From: OMOG01 sp041485845
Lineage (GTDB): Bacteria > Acidobacteriota > Terriglobia > Bryobacterales > Bryobacteraceae
Length of the DNA stretch: 10,344 nucleotides
Reading direction: 5' to 3'
NCBI GenBank assembly: GCA_041485845.1
Contig: JBGPKH010000301.1
Coordinates: 1-10,344 of the forward strand
The position numbers and the translations under genes were made by a program. The notes under the pieces were generated by a model that was given only the letters and a program-made list of their open reading frames with translations, ran no database searches and was not told the DNA's origin. Positions within the stretch are counted from its first letter, which is position 1, and each line of letters opens with the position of its first letter. Below, in pieces: positions 1 to 5,788 of this stretch.

Positions 1-347
1 ACATGAACGTCCTGCTGGCCGAAGCCGACATCCCCTACGACCGGCTGTTCGAAATGGACGATATCAACTCCGAATTCGCGCAATGCGACGTCGCCCTGGT
101 CATCGGCGCCAACGACGTCACCAACCCCGCCGCCCGCCACGACAAGTCCAGCCCCATTTACGGCATGCCCATCCTGGACGTCGACAAGGCCCGCACCGTC
201 ATGGTGATCAAGCGCTCCATGAACCCCGGCTTTGCCGGCATCGACAACGAGCTTTACTACATGGACCGCACGCTCATGCTCTTCGGCGACGCCAAGGCCT
301 TCCTCTCCGAGATCCTCAAGGAACTGCCCGCGCGGGTGGGGGCGTAG
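1..347 (+). CDS. pntB: NAD(P) transhydrogenase subunit beta, C-terminal part (5' end outside window)
   Basis: This is the last ~114 residues of PntB, the inner-membrane subunit of proton-translocating transhydrogenase, which moves hydride between NADH and NADP+ coupled to proton flow. The visible part is the soluble NADP(H)-binding domain III. It shows the near-invariant stretches VIGANDVTNPAA, SPIYGMPILDVDKA, the signature KRSMNPGFAGIDNELYY and LFGDAKA, ending in TAG at 345-347. The order and spacing match the end of Escherichia coli PntB (about 460 aa), so roughly three quarters of the gene, including the membrane segments, lies left of the window. The frame is open to base 1; the ATG at position 3 is internal, not a start. 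pntA genes would be expected upstream, outside the window. There is no frameshift or missing motif in the visible part. Confidence 0.96.
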   Translation, partial: MNVLLAEADIPYDRLFEMDDINSEFAQCDVALVIGANDVTNPAARHDKSSPIYGMPILDVDKARTVMVIKRSMNPGFAGIDNELYYMDRTLMLFGDAKAFLSEILKELPARVGA

Positions 348-370
348 AGGTGCCCCTTTCTTGTATCCCC

Positions 371-406
371 CGGCCCGCAACCGGCGAGCCGCTGACAACC
401 GGGCCG
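371..406 (+). terminator. Weak inverted repeat after pntB
   Basis: A 7-bp perfect inverted repeat, CGGCCCG at 371-377 and CGGGCCG at 400-406, lies 23 bases after the pntB stop. The loop is long (22 nt) and no T-run follows, so it is at best a weak or Rho-assisted end signal. It overlaps the -35 box of the next promoter. Confidence 0.2.
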
Positions 407-420
407 AGACAGCGTAGAAT
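392..420 (+). promoter_or_regulatory. Sigma-70 type promoter for the 41-codon ORF
   Basis: A -35 box CTGACA (392-397, 5/6 to TTGACA) and a -10 box TAGAAT (415-420, 5/6 to TATAAT) are separated by exactly 17 bases. Transcription would begin near 427, giving a leader of about 29 nt that contains the Shine-Dalgarno at 442-448 of the ORF starting at 456. The match to the consensus and the spacing are better than expected by chance in GC-rich DNA, but it is a prediction. Confidence 0.55.
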
Positions 421-455
421 CGTGGTCGGAACCCCGGAAGCAGGAGGGACTGCTT

Positions 456-581
456 ATGTCCCAGGTAATTGATCTCGAAGGTCTTCCCGATCCCGTTGCG
501 AGGGCGATCGCAGAGACTGTACTCAACCTGGAGAGCCGTTACCGGGCAGAAAGCGACAAAACGGCACAGCCCCCCGCGTAA
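456..581 (+). CDS. Small 41-aa orphan protein, antitoxin-like N-terminus
   Basis: A 41-residue ORF begins with ATG at 456 and ends with TAA at 579-581. It has a very good Shine-Dalgarno, AGGAGGG at 442-448, with a 7-nt spacer, and a good promoter upstream, which together argue that it is translated. The sequence begins MSQVIDLEGLPDPVARAIAE and is predicted helical, followed by a charged polar tail. The 'LP-x-x-VA-x-A-hydrophobic' pattern resembles the start of short antitoxins placed before PIN-type toxins in many acidobacterial and planctomycete genomes. That resemblance is from memory and weak. No toxin gene follows; 582-762 has no credible reading frame on the plus strand. It may be an orphan or truncated antitoxin, or an unrelated small protein. 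Confidence 0.55.
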   Translation: MSQVIDLEGLPDPVARAIAETVLNLESRYRAESDKTAQPPA

Positions 582-762
582 TCCGGTCAAGTCTTACTGC
601 GAAGGCGGACCATCCTGTGACATGTGAGATTCTGAACCGGCATACCGATACCCTATTCGCTCGTTGACCGTCAGCGAGGCGAAGATCCGGCTCCTCCAGC
701 GAATCGTTGAGCGTCACTGACGAGCCGGCGCTTCAACTTTCAAGGGTTGAAAGTCCTCGCCG
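582..762. other. Intergenic spacer, no gene seen
   Basis: This stretch separates the small ORF from the convergent response-regulator gene. A 64-codon minus-strand open frame covers part of it but has no family resemblance and no Shine-Dalgarno I trust. A loose direct repeat (cgttgaccgtcagcga at 662-677, cgttgagcgtcactga at 705-720, 13 of 16 identical) is present. The only ordered element is the hairpin at 736-754. Confidence 0.5.
736..754 (-). terminator. Hairpin after the response-regulator gene
   Basis: A perfect 8-bp inverted repeat, ACTTTCAA and TTGAAAGT, surrounds a 3-base loop (GGG on the plus strand). It starts 9 bases beyond the stop codon of the minus-strand response regulator. The stem is AT-rich and no U-run follows in the minus-strand transcript, so it is not a textbook intrinsic terminator. 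Its position between convergent genes suggests a transcript end. Confidence 0.35.
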
Positions 763-2073
763 TTACAGCTTCATCCGCTCCAGCTTGCGGTAGAGCGTCT
801 TGCGTTCGATGCCCAGGATCTGGGCGGCCTTGCTCTTGTTGCCTCCCGTGGCCGTGAGCACGCGGCGGATCTGGTCCTCCTCGGCGTCGGCCAGCGTTTC
901 CACGGGCTTCTCGCGCGACTCCATGAGGGTCAGCCCATCGTAGACGGCGTCGGCGTCCACGCGCTCGGCCAGAATGACCAGCCGCTCGAGCATGTGCTGC
1001 AACTGGCGCACGTTGCCCGGCCAAGTGTAGTCCTGCAGCGCTTTCACGCCGGAATCCATCAGCTTCACTTCGCGGCTGTAGCGCGCGTTGTACTTGTTGA
1101 TGAAGTGCCGCGCCAGGTGGTAGATGTCGCTGCGCCGCTCGCGCAGGGGCGGCATGAAGATGCGGACCGTGTTGAGCCGCCACCACAGGTCTTCGCGGAA
1201 CTTCGGGGGCTTTTCATCCACCATGGCCTGGAGATCTTTGTTGGTGGCGGCGATCACGCGCACGTCCACTTCTTTGGATCGCGAAGCGCCCACCGGACGG
1301 ATCTCGCGCCCCTCCAGGAATCGCAGCAGCGCCAATTGGAAGTTCAGCTCGATCTCGCCGATCTCGTCCAGAAAAACGGTGCCGCGGTTGGCGGCTTCGA
1401 ACACACCCACGCGGTCGCGGTCGGCGCCGGTGAAGGCCCCGCGCATGGCGCCGAACAATTCGCTCTCGAGCAGCGAAGGCGCGATGGAGCCGCAGTCCAC
1501 CGGCACGAAGGCCTGGGACGCACGGAGGCTGTAATGGTGGATCATGCGCGCCACCAGCTCCTTGCCGGTCCCGGTCTCGCCCTCGATAATCACCGTGGCG
1601 TCGGTGGGTGCGACCTTGCACAGCGTGTTGTAAATCTTGACCATCGCCGGCGAGCTGCCGATCATCTCGGTCTCGGGCAGCTCTTCCTCTTCGGCTTCGC
1701 TTTCCTGATCGCCGCGCGAGGCCTCGGCACGCTCGATGGCGTCGATCATCACGTCCAGGTCGAACGGCTTGGCGATGTAGTCGAACACACCACCGCGGGT
1801 GGCGGCCATGACGGTCTCCACGGTTCCGCGGCCCGTCATGAGGATCACGGAGCAGTTCGGATCCTTACGCTTGGCGGCATTGAGCACGTCCAGACCGGTG
1901 CCCTCGTCGATGTAGATATCGGAGATGACGATGGGATAGGAGCTGTCCACCAGGCGTTCGATGGCCTCGCCCGTGGTGGAAACCGCGTCCACCGCGTACC
2001 CCTTCTCTTCCAGCGCCGTCAGGATGGTGAACTGAAGGGCCGGATCGTCTTCGACTAAGAGTAGTCTCGGCAT
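763..2073 (-). CDS. Sigma-54-dependent response regulator, NtrC family
   Basis: This 436-aa cytoplasmic regulator should receive phosphate from the kinase encoded just upstream and activate RNA polymerase containing sigma-54. Residues 3-115 are a receiver domain with acidic pair E8/D9/D10, phospho-acceptor D52, T80 and K102. Residues 137-370 are the AAA+ ATPase domain: Walker A GETGTGKE (165-172), an intact GAFTGA sigma-54 contact loop (212-217), Walker B VFLDE (233-237) and the FREDLWWRL arginine-finger region. Residues ~398-436 form a Fis-type helix-turn-helix (GGNKSKAAQILGIERKTLYRKL). Between receiver and ATPase lies an acidic linker (EAEEEELPE). The start at 2073 is chosen because its A is shared with the kinase stop codon (TGATG) and the protein begins MPRLLLVEDD. 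No key residue is missing. The target promoters cannot be read from the window. Confidence 0.95.
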   Translation of the reverse strand: MPRLLLVEDDPALQFTILTALEEKGYAVDAVSTTGEAIERLVDSSYPIVISDIYIDEGTGLDVLNAAKRKDPNCSVILMTGRGTVETVMAATRGGVFDYIAKPFDLDVMIDAIERAEASRGDQESEAEEEELPETEMIGSSPAMVKIYNTLCKVAPTDATVIIEGETGTGKELVARMIHHYSLRASQAFVPVDCGSIAPSLLESELFGAMRGAFTGADRDRVGVFEAANRGTVFLDEIGEIELNFQLALLRFLEGREIRPVGASRSKEVDVRVIAATNKDLQAMVDEKPPKFREDLWWRLNTVRIFMPPLRERRSDIYHLARHFINKYNARYSREVKLMDSGVKALQDYTWPGNVRQLQHMLERLVILAERVDADAVYDGLTLMESREKPVETLADAEEDQIRRVLTATGGNKSKAAQILGIERKTLYRKLERMKL

Positions 2074-3995
2074 CAATTTCGTTCCGCTGCCGTGGGCACC
2101 GCCGCCGGCGCCGCCGCCGGAAGCACCAGCGTAAAGCACGAGCCCGCGCCGGGCTGGCTGGTCACCTCGATTTGTCCCCCGTGCTGCTCCACAATCTGTT
2201 GGACGATGGAGAGTCCGATTCCGGTACCCGTCTCTCCCGATTCTTCCGCCCTTTTTGTGCGATAAAACTTCTGGAAGATCTGCTTGACTTCCTTCTGGTC
2301 CATGCCGATGCCCTGGTCCCTCACGGCGATGCGGACATGACCGCCATCTTTCCCAGCCGACGCCGTCACCTCGGTGCGCTGGGGCGAGTACTTTACAGCA
2401 TTCGTAAGTAAATTGTAACAGGCGTACTCCATGAGCTCGCGGTCGCCGGTGAGCTGGAGTTCTTCGGCCACGGGTTCGAGGGTCAGTCCGATGTGCTTGC
2501 GGTCGGCCAGCGGCCGGGTGCGGTCCACGCAAATCTCCACCATCTGTTTCACCGAAATGGCTTCGCGCTTCAATTCCATCTGACCGGCGGAGAGGCGCTC
2601 CACGTCGAGGAAGATCTCCACCATGCGGGCCAGGCGCTTCGATTCGGAGTTGATGAGCTGCGCGATCTGCTTGCGTTTTTCGTCGTTGAGCGAGTAGCGC
2701 GAGATCAGCTCGCTCGATCCCTGGATAGCGGAGAGCGGGGTGCGCATTTCGTGCGTGACGAAGTGCATGGCCTGCTGATAGCGCGCCCGCGCGGATTGCT
2801 CGATGAGCCAGTTCCGCCGCACCACCAGGTGATAGTAGGCCGCTGCCGCCATGAATTCGAGCCAGGCTACCGACGCCGAGGTCGCAAACGAGAAGACATG
2901 GCGGTGCGTGAAAAAGACGTACGGGGTGACCTGCGCCGCGATGAGGATGAACACTCCGCCTGCATAGGCCTGCCACCCGGGTAGATACCGGAACGCCAGG
3001 CCGATCGCCGACGCCACGGCGAGCGCGAACAGCACTACCAAAACGTCCGGGACGTCGGTGATGAACAGTCCTTGCGCCATGGTCTCAAAGGCTTCGGCGT
3101 GGATCTCGATCCCGGTGATGGGGATCTGCGGGCTGCTCGGCGTCAACAGGCGGTCACCGGCCAGGGTAACGGCGGTGCCTCCCACGAAGACCACTTTGCC
3201 CGTGAATTCGCTGGCCCGCTCGGGATGATCGAGCAGGTCCTTCAGCGACACCTGTTGGATGGGTTTCATGGCGCCGGGAAGGAAGCGCACCCGCATGGGC
3301 CGGAGTTCGTTGAGCTCACCGGCGGCGAGTCGCGAAAATCTGCGGCCTGGAACGGGAATCACGGTTTTGCCGACCTGCACATCGCTCGATGAGCTGAAGG
3401 TCACAATCTGCTCGCCGCGGCTCAGGCGGAAGGCTTCCAGCGAGATCGCCCACCGCTGGTCGTGCCCGGCGCGTTTGATGAGGGGAATGGCCCGCGTGCG
3501 GGAGTCGTGGGGGTCGGGGCGGGCATGCACATGGCCCACCGCTGCGGCACAGTCGCGGAACTCCCGGATCGGGTATTCCCAGCGCTGGCCGTCGCCGATC
3601 AGTTCGGCCGAAAGGACCAGGTTCGGAGTGGCGCAGAGAGCCTGCGCCAGCGCGGGATCCGCCGACGGGTCCTCGCGCTTTTCGGCGAGAATCACGTCCA
3701 CGGCGACGGCCTTGGGCTTCGCCGCCGCGACCAGGCGGAGGGCGTCGGCGAGCGGCTTGCGGACGCCGTACATTCCGCCGGAGATCGAGTTGATGGTCAT
3801 CTCGTCGATCGCCAGGACAATCGATTGCACCTGCCACGGCTGCGGCCCATAGATCCGGAACATGAAGTCGTAGGCCGCGTTGTCGAGAGAGGCCCCTAAC
3901 TTCCAACTCCCCGCTACGGCGACGACCAACACCGCCGCCAGTAGCCCGACATATGCCGACGTGCGCTTCCAGCCTCGCCGCTCCATATCGCCCAT
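2073..3995 (-). CDS. CHASE2-domain sensor histidine kinase
   Basis: This 640-aa membrane kinase probably senses an extracytoplasmic signal and phosphorylates the NtrC-type regulator that follows. A transmembrane helix at ~14-32 leads into a CHASE2 sensor domain (~36-312; conserved LDNAAYDFMFR and IVLAIDEMTI), which should lie outside the membrane. Three hydrophobic segments at ~316-336, 340-362 and 366-390 return the chain to the cytoplasm. The HisKA domain has H-box MHFVTHEMRTP with phospho-acceptor H415. The HATPase domain has an N-box (YNLLTNAVKYSP, near 530), G1 (DQGIGMD, near 562) and G2 (GTGIGLSIV, near 595). The start at 3995 (MGDMERRG) is chosen for its GGGAGGAG Shine-Dalgarno at 4003-4010; the frame stays open a further 72 codons upstream only because of GC-rich repeats. 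The CHASE2 ligand is unknown. Confidence 0.93.
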   Translation of the reverse strand: MGDMERRGWKRTSAYVGLLAAVLVVAVAGSWKLGASLDNAAYDFMFRIYGPQPWQVQSIVLAIDEMTINSISGGMYGVRKPLADALRLVAAAKPKAVAVDVILAEKREDPSADPALAQALCATPNLVLSAELIGDGQRWEYPIREFRDCAAAVGHVHARPDPHDSRTRAIPLIKRAGHDQRWAISLEAFRLSRGEQIVTFSSSSDVQVGKTVIPVPGRRFSRLAAGELNELRPMRVRFLPGAMKPIQQVSLKDLLDHPERASEFTGKVVFVGGTAVTLAGDRLLTPSSPQIPITGIEIHAEAFETMAQGLFITDVPDVLVVLFALAVASAIGLAFRYLPGWQAYAGGVFILIAAQVTPYVFFTHRHVFSFATSASVAWLEFMAAAAYYHLVVRRNWLIEQSARARYQQAMHFVTHEMRTPLSAIQGSSELISRYSLNDEKRKQIAQLINSESKRLARMVEIFLDVERLSAGQMELKREAISVKQMVEICVDRTRPLADRKHIGLTLEPVAEELQLTGDRELMEYACYNLLTNAVKYSPQRTEVTASAGKDGGHVRIAVRDQGIGMDQKEVKQIFQKFYRTKRAEESGETGTGIGLSIVQQIVEQHGGQIEVTSQPGAGSCFTLVLPAAAPAAVPTAAERN

Positions 3996-4002
3996 TTGCC
4001 CG

Positions 4003-4010
4003 CTCCTCCC
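4003..4010 (-). promoter_or_regulatory. Ribosome binding site deciding the kinase start
   Basis: On the minus strand GGGAGGAG lies 7 bases before the ATG at 3995. It favours this start over the ATG at 3986 (MERRG) and over the far upstream in-frame ATG at 4211, which has no comparable site and would add translated repeat sequence. Confidence 0.75.
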
Positions 4011-4023
4011 AGTATAGTGGCGG

Positions 4024-4068
4024 CAAGCCGTTGCGGCGCATTCCGCCGCACGGCCCACCCACGGCTTG
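4024..4068 (-). repeat. Two-tier hairpin repeat in kinase leader, copy 1
   Basis: The inner stem TGCGGCG (4032-4038) pairs with CGCCGCA (4044-4050) around a 5-base loop. An outer perfect 8-bp arm, CAAGCCGT (4024-4031) and ACGGCTTG (4061-4068), closes the structure with a one-sided 10-base bulge. The core (4030-4056) recurs at 4101-4125 with a 2-base deletion. It would be transcribed in the leader of the kinase operon, 28 bases or more from the start codon. Confidence 0.6.
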
Positions 4069-4100
4069 TAGAGCGCCGTGCTGAGCCTGCCGTCTACGAT

Positions 4101-4125
4101 GTTGCGGCATTCCGCCGCACGGCCC
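4101..4125 (-). repeat. Palindromic repeat in kinase leader, copy 2
   Basis: The second copy of the core at 4030-4056 is identical except that it lacks the GC dinucleotide next to the loop. Its stem is TGCGGC (4103-4108) with GCCGCA (4114-4119) and a loop of five bases. The repeat period is 71 bases. A run of nine A (4135-4143) lies just beyond. The rest of 3996-4232 shows only the putative promoter at 4171-4198 and the Shine-Dalgarno at 4221-4226. Confidence 0.6.
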
Positions 4126-4170
4126 CCTGGCGGCAAAAAAAAAGACGGTTGCGTGAGGGATTCGGCGGGG

Positions 4171-4198
4171 TTTTTACGAATGTGTAGATGGAAGTCAA
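4171..4198 (-). promoter_or_regulatory. Possible promoter of the kinase-regulator operon
   Basis: On the minus strand a -35 box TTGACT (4198-4193, 5/6) and a -10 box TAAAAA (4176-4171, 4/6) are separated by 16 bases. Transcription would start near 4164, giving a leader of about 170 nt holding both palindromic repeats. The -10 match is modest, so this is tentative. Confidence 0.35.
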
Positions 4199-4232
4199 TG
4201 ACGCCTTCCAATCAGGAAGAAAGGAGAAGACC

Positions 4233-4334
4233 ATGCAGAGCCCAAAAAACATTTTCTCAGCCAAGCAACTGGCCCAGCTCAGAATCAAGACCAGGGTCCG
4301 CGCCGGGATGCCTCCGGAAGCGAACCGCAAGTAA
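4233..4334 (+). CDS. Small basic 33-aa protein of unknown function
   Basis: A 33-residue ORF starts with ATG at 4233 and ends with TAA at 4332-4334. A near-ideal Shine-Dalgarno AAGGAG (4221-4226) lies 6 bases upstream, which is the main reason to call it. The product begins MQSPKNIFSAKQLAQLRIKT and ends in a proline/arginine/lysine tail. It is strongly basic, with a short amphipathic helix and no signal peptide or membrane segment. It converges with the SelO-like gene, whose stop is 18 bases away, and is divergent from the kinase operon. I do not recognise a family. It could be a small RNA- or DNA-binding peptide, a modified-peptide precursor or a chance ORF. No clear promoter is visible. Confidence 0.5.
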   Translation: MQSPKNIFSAKQLAQLRIKTRVRAGMPPEANRK

Positions 4335-4351
4335 CCCGGCTGTACCAAACG

Positions 4352-5743
4352 TTATCCGGCCTGATTCGTGAAGGCCCTCACCTGCGAGGTCAGGGCCTTC
4401 AACAGGCTTTGCGGATCCCGCTCGGCGCCCAACAAATCCAGGGCGCCGGCGAAAGTCTCTCCATCCGCGGACAGAGCCGGCTTCAGAAATGCCGGCGCGG
4501 TGATGCGAGCCGGCGTTGCCGAGATCGGCGCGGGACGAAATGGAATCTCCCGCCAGCCGAAATCGGGAGGCTCGACGTCGGCCCCGTTCACGATCTGTGC
4601 GAACGCACAGCGGCTGAGCTCCGAAACGCGGGCGCGCGCCGTGCGGCCGAGATCGAGCCCATTCGAGAGATTGGACGCGGCCTGCCTTTGCAGCCGGGCG
4701 TCCGCATAAAGCAGGTGGCTGGACGAGAACACCAGGCGGACCTGGCGCGCCACCTCCCGCAGAAACGACCGCAAGGCGGGCATGTCGAGCACGCCAGGCG
4801 ACGACAGATACCGCAATTTCCCCTCCAGCCACCTGAGGAACAACCGCCAATACCAGACGAAGCCAAACCCTTCAAAGCCCAGCAGACGTGGGGGCGCGGG
4901 CTGCTCCTGCTGGAAGAATCCGATGAAGGGCGCACCCAGGAACATCGGTGTCTCCAGGTCGACGTATCGTCCGTCCAGCGTGAAATTGTTCTGGGTGTAA
5001 ATCCAGAACAGTCCCACACGCTCGAAGCGCTCGAAGTTAGCCAGCCCGCGGCGGAAGGCGCGGTCCATGGAGCGCGCGATGGCAGCCGGTTCTCCGCCCA
5101 GGTCCTCGCGCCGGCCGGGAGGGTTGAGGTATCGTTCGAAATCCAGGAACAGGCTGCCCATGTGTTGGGGCTGCATGGAGAAGTGGTCGAGAGCCCACAC
5201 CAGGTTGGAGACGCGGGCAAAGTCGGCGGGTTTGAGGCTGAGGGCCATGAGGTGGGCATCGGCGGGGGTCAGCGACGGCTGCGAACTGGAGTGGCCGAGG
5301 GCGGCCGCGCGCTGTTCGTCCGGCCGCAACCGGGCGGCGAGAACGCTTTCGCAAGGGACGATGGCGTCGCCGAGACCGCGGGCCTGGAGCGCCGCGGTAA
5401 TGAGGCGTTCGCGGAGCGCCGAAGCGACCGAAAGGTGCCCGCTGCCGTGGTAACGGTCGCCTTGGTCATTCCAGTTACCCGCTGCGGGCGTGCGTCCAAC
5501 GCCCTTCACGTAATAGCCGCGGAAGACGCCGGCCCGTCCTGAGCCGAGGCGTCCGGGCGTGTTGTTCTCGATCTGTGTCTGGTAATCGAAAAACAGTACG
5601 GGCTGCACGCTGCGGCGGGCCAGCGCAAACGGCGCGACGCGATCGGGAGCAACCTCGATGTTGTAGGGGCGCCATGGCGGGCTGTCGGCCACAAAGCGAG
5701 AGCGGCGAACCGGGGCGGGGAAAAGCCACGGTGGAACGGTCAT
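4352..5743 (-). CDS. Divergent SelO/YdiU-like (UPF0061) pseudokinase-fold protein
   Basis: This 463-aa protein shows spaced motifs of the SelO family, a kinase-fold enzyme that transfers AMP from ATP to Ser/Thr/Tyr of other proteins. Seen here: GRLGSGRA (64-71), YYVKGVGRTP (77-86) with K80 as the expected ATP lysine, SALRERL with E112 as its expected partner, and TQNNFTLDGRYVD (250-262), matching the SelO metal site in which Asn and Asp are nine residues apart (N253, D262 here). The residue before that Asn, normally the proposed catalytic Asp, is Asn (N252). Some SelO landmarks are missing or shifted, and about nine residues are inserted after GRTP, so this is a distant relative. Family length is ~480-520 aa. 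No signal peptide or membrane helix. The ATG at 5743 has only a weak Shine-Dalgarno, with a plausible promoter immediately upstream. Confidence 0.6.
   Translation of the reverse strand: MTVPPWLFPAPVRRSRFVADSPPWRPYNIEVAPDRVAPFALARRSVQPVLFFDYQTQIENNTPGRLGSGRAGVFRGYYVKGVGRTPAAGNWNDQGDRYHGSGHLSVASALRERLITAALQARGLGDAIVPCESVLAARLRPDEQRAAALGHSSSQPSLTPADAHLMALSLKPADFARVSNLVWALDHFSMQPQHMGSLFLDFERYLNPPGRREDLGGEPAAIARSMDRAFRRGLANFERFERVGLFWIYTQNNFTLDGRYVDLETPMFLGAPFIGFFQQEQPAPPRLLGFEGFGFVWYWRLFLRWLEGKLRYLSSPGVLDMPALRSFLREVARQVRLVFSSSHLLYADARLQRQAASNLSNGLDLGRTARARVSELSRCAFAQIVNGADVEPPDFGWREIPFRPAPISATPARITAPAFLKPALSADGETFAGALDLLGAERDPQSLLKALTSQVRAFTNQAG
4370..4400. terminator. Strong hairpin inside the 3' end of the SelO-like gene
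   Basis: GAAGGCCCT (4370-4378) and AGGGCCTTC (4392-4400) form a perfect 9-bp stem. It continues, after one C-C mismatch, into ACCT/AGGT and a 3-base loop. It covers the last codons of the SelO-like gene (residues KALTSQVRAF region) and lies 36 bases past the stop of the convergent 33-aa ORF. No T-run follows on either strand, so an intrinsic terminator is not proven; mRNA 3'-end protection is the alternative. Confidence 0.4.
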
Positions 5744-5759
5744 CGATACACCACACCAA

Positions 5760-5788
5760 ATGATAGGCTAATCTCATTAGCTTATGAA
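5760..5788 (-). promoter_or_regulatory. Promoter of the SelO-like gene
   Basis: On the minus strand TTCATA (5788-5783, 4/6 to the -35 consensus) and TATCAT (5765-5760, 5/6 to the -10 consensus) are spaced 17 bases apart. The transcript would start near 5753, about 10 bases before the start codon. The -35 box overlaps the start codon of the divergent exported-protein gene. Confidence 0.4.
5767..5781. promoter_or_regulatory. Perfect palindrome in the divergent spacer, operator candidate
   Basis: GCTAAT-CTC-ATTAGC is a perfect 6+3+6 inverted repeat. It lies between the putative -35 and -10 boxes of the SelO-like gene and ends 2 bases before the ATG of the divergent exported protein. This is where a dimeric repressor would block both. 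No regulator gene is adjacent. Confidence 0.35.

Noticed and set aside
994..2058. 354-codon open frame on the plus strand
   Set aside because: It is antisense to the response regulator, whose motifs are complete. The plus-strand translation is His/Val-rich with no recognisable domain.
2074..2976. Upstream extension of the response-regulator frame, suggesting a larger fusion protein
   Set aside because: The extension is out-of-frame sequence of the histidine kinase. The true start at 2073 overlaps the kinase stop in TGATG.
4011..4016. TATACT on the minus strand as a -10 box for the kinase
   Set aside because: It abuts the Shine-Dalgarno, so transcription would begin within the ribosome site, and no -35 box lies 16-18 bases upstream.
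4135..4143. Run of nine A as the T-tract of a minus-strand terminator
   Set aside because: No stem precedes the T-run in the minus-strand direction, and no gene ends just before it; the palindrome lies on the wrong side.
4409..5542. 377-codon open frame on the plus strand
   Set aside because: It is antisense to the SelO-like gene. It is Arg/Gln/Gly-rich with no motif, while the minus-strand reading has family-like motifs and balanced composition.
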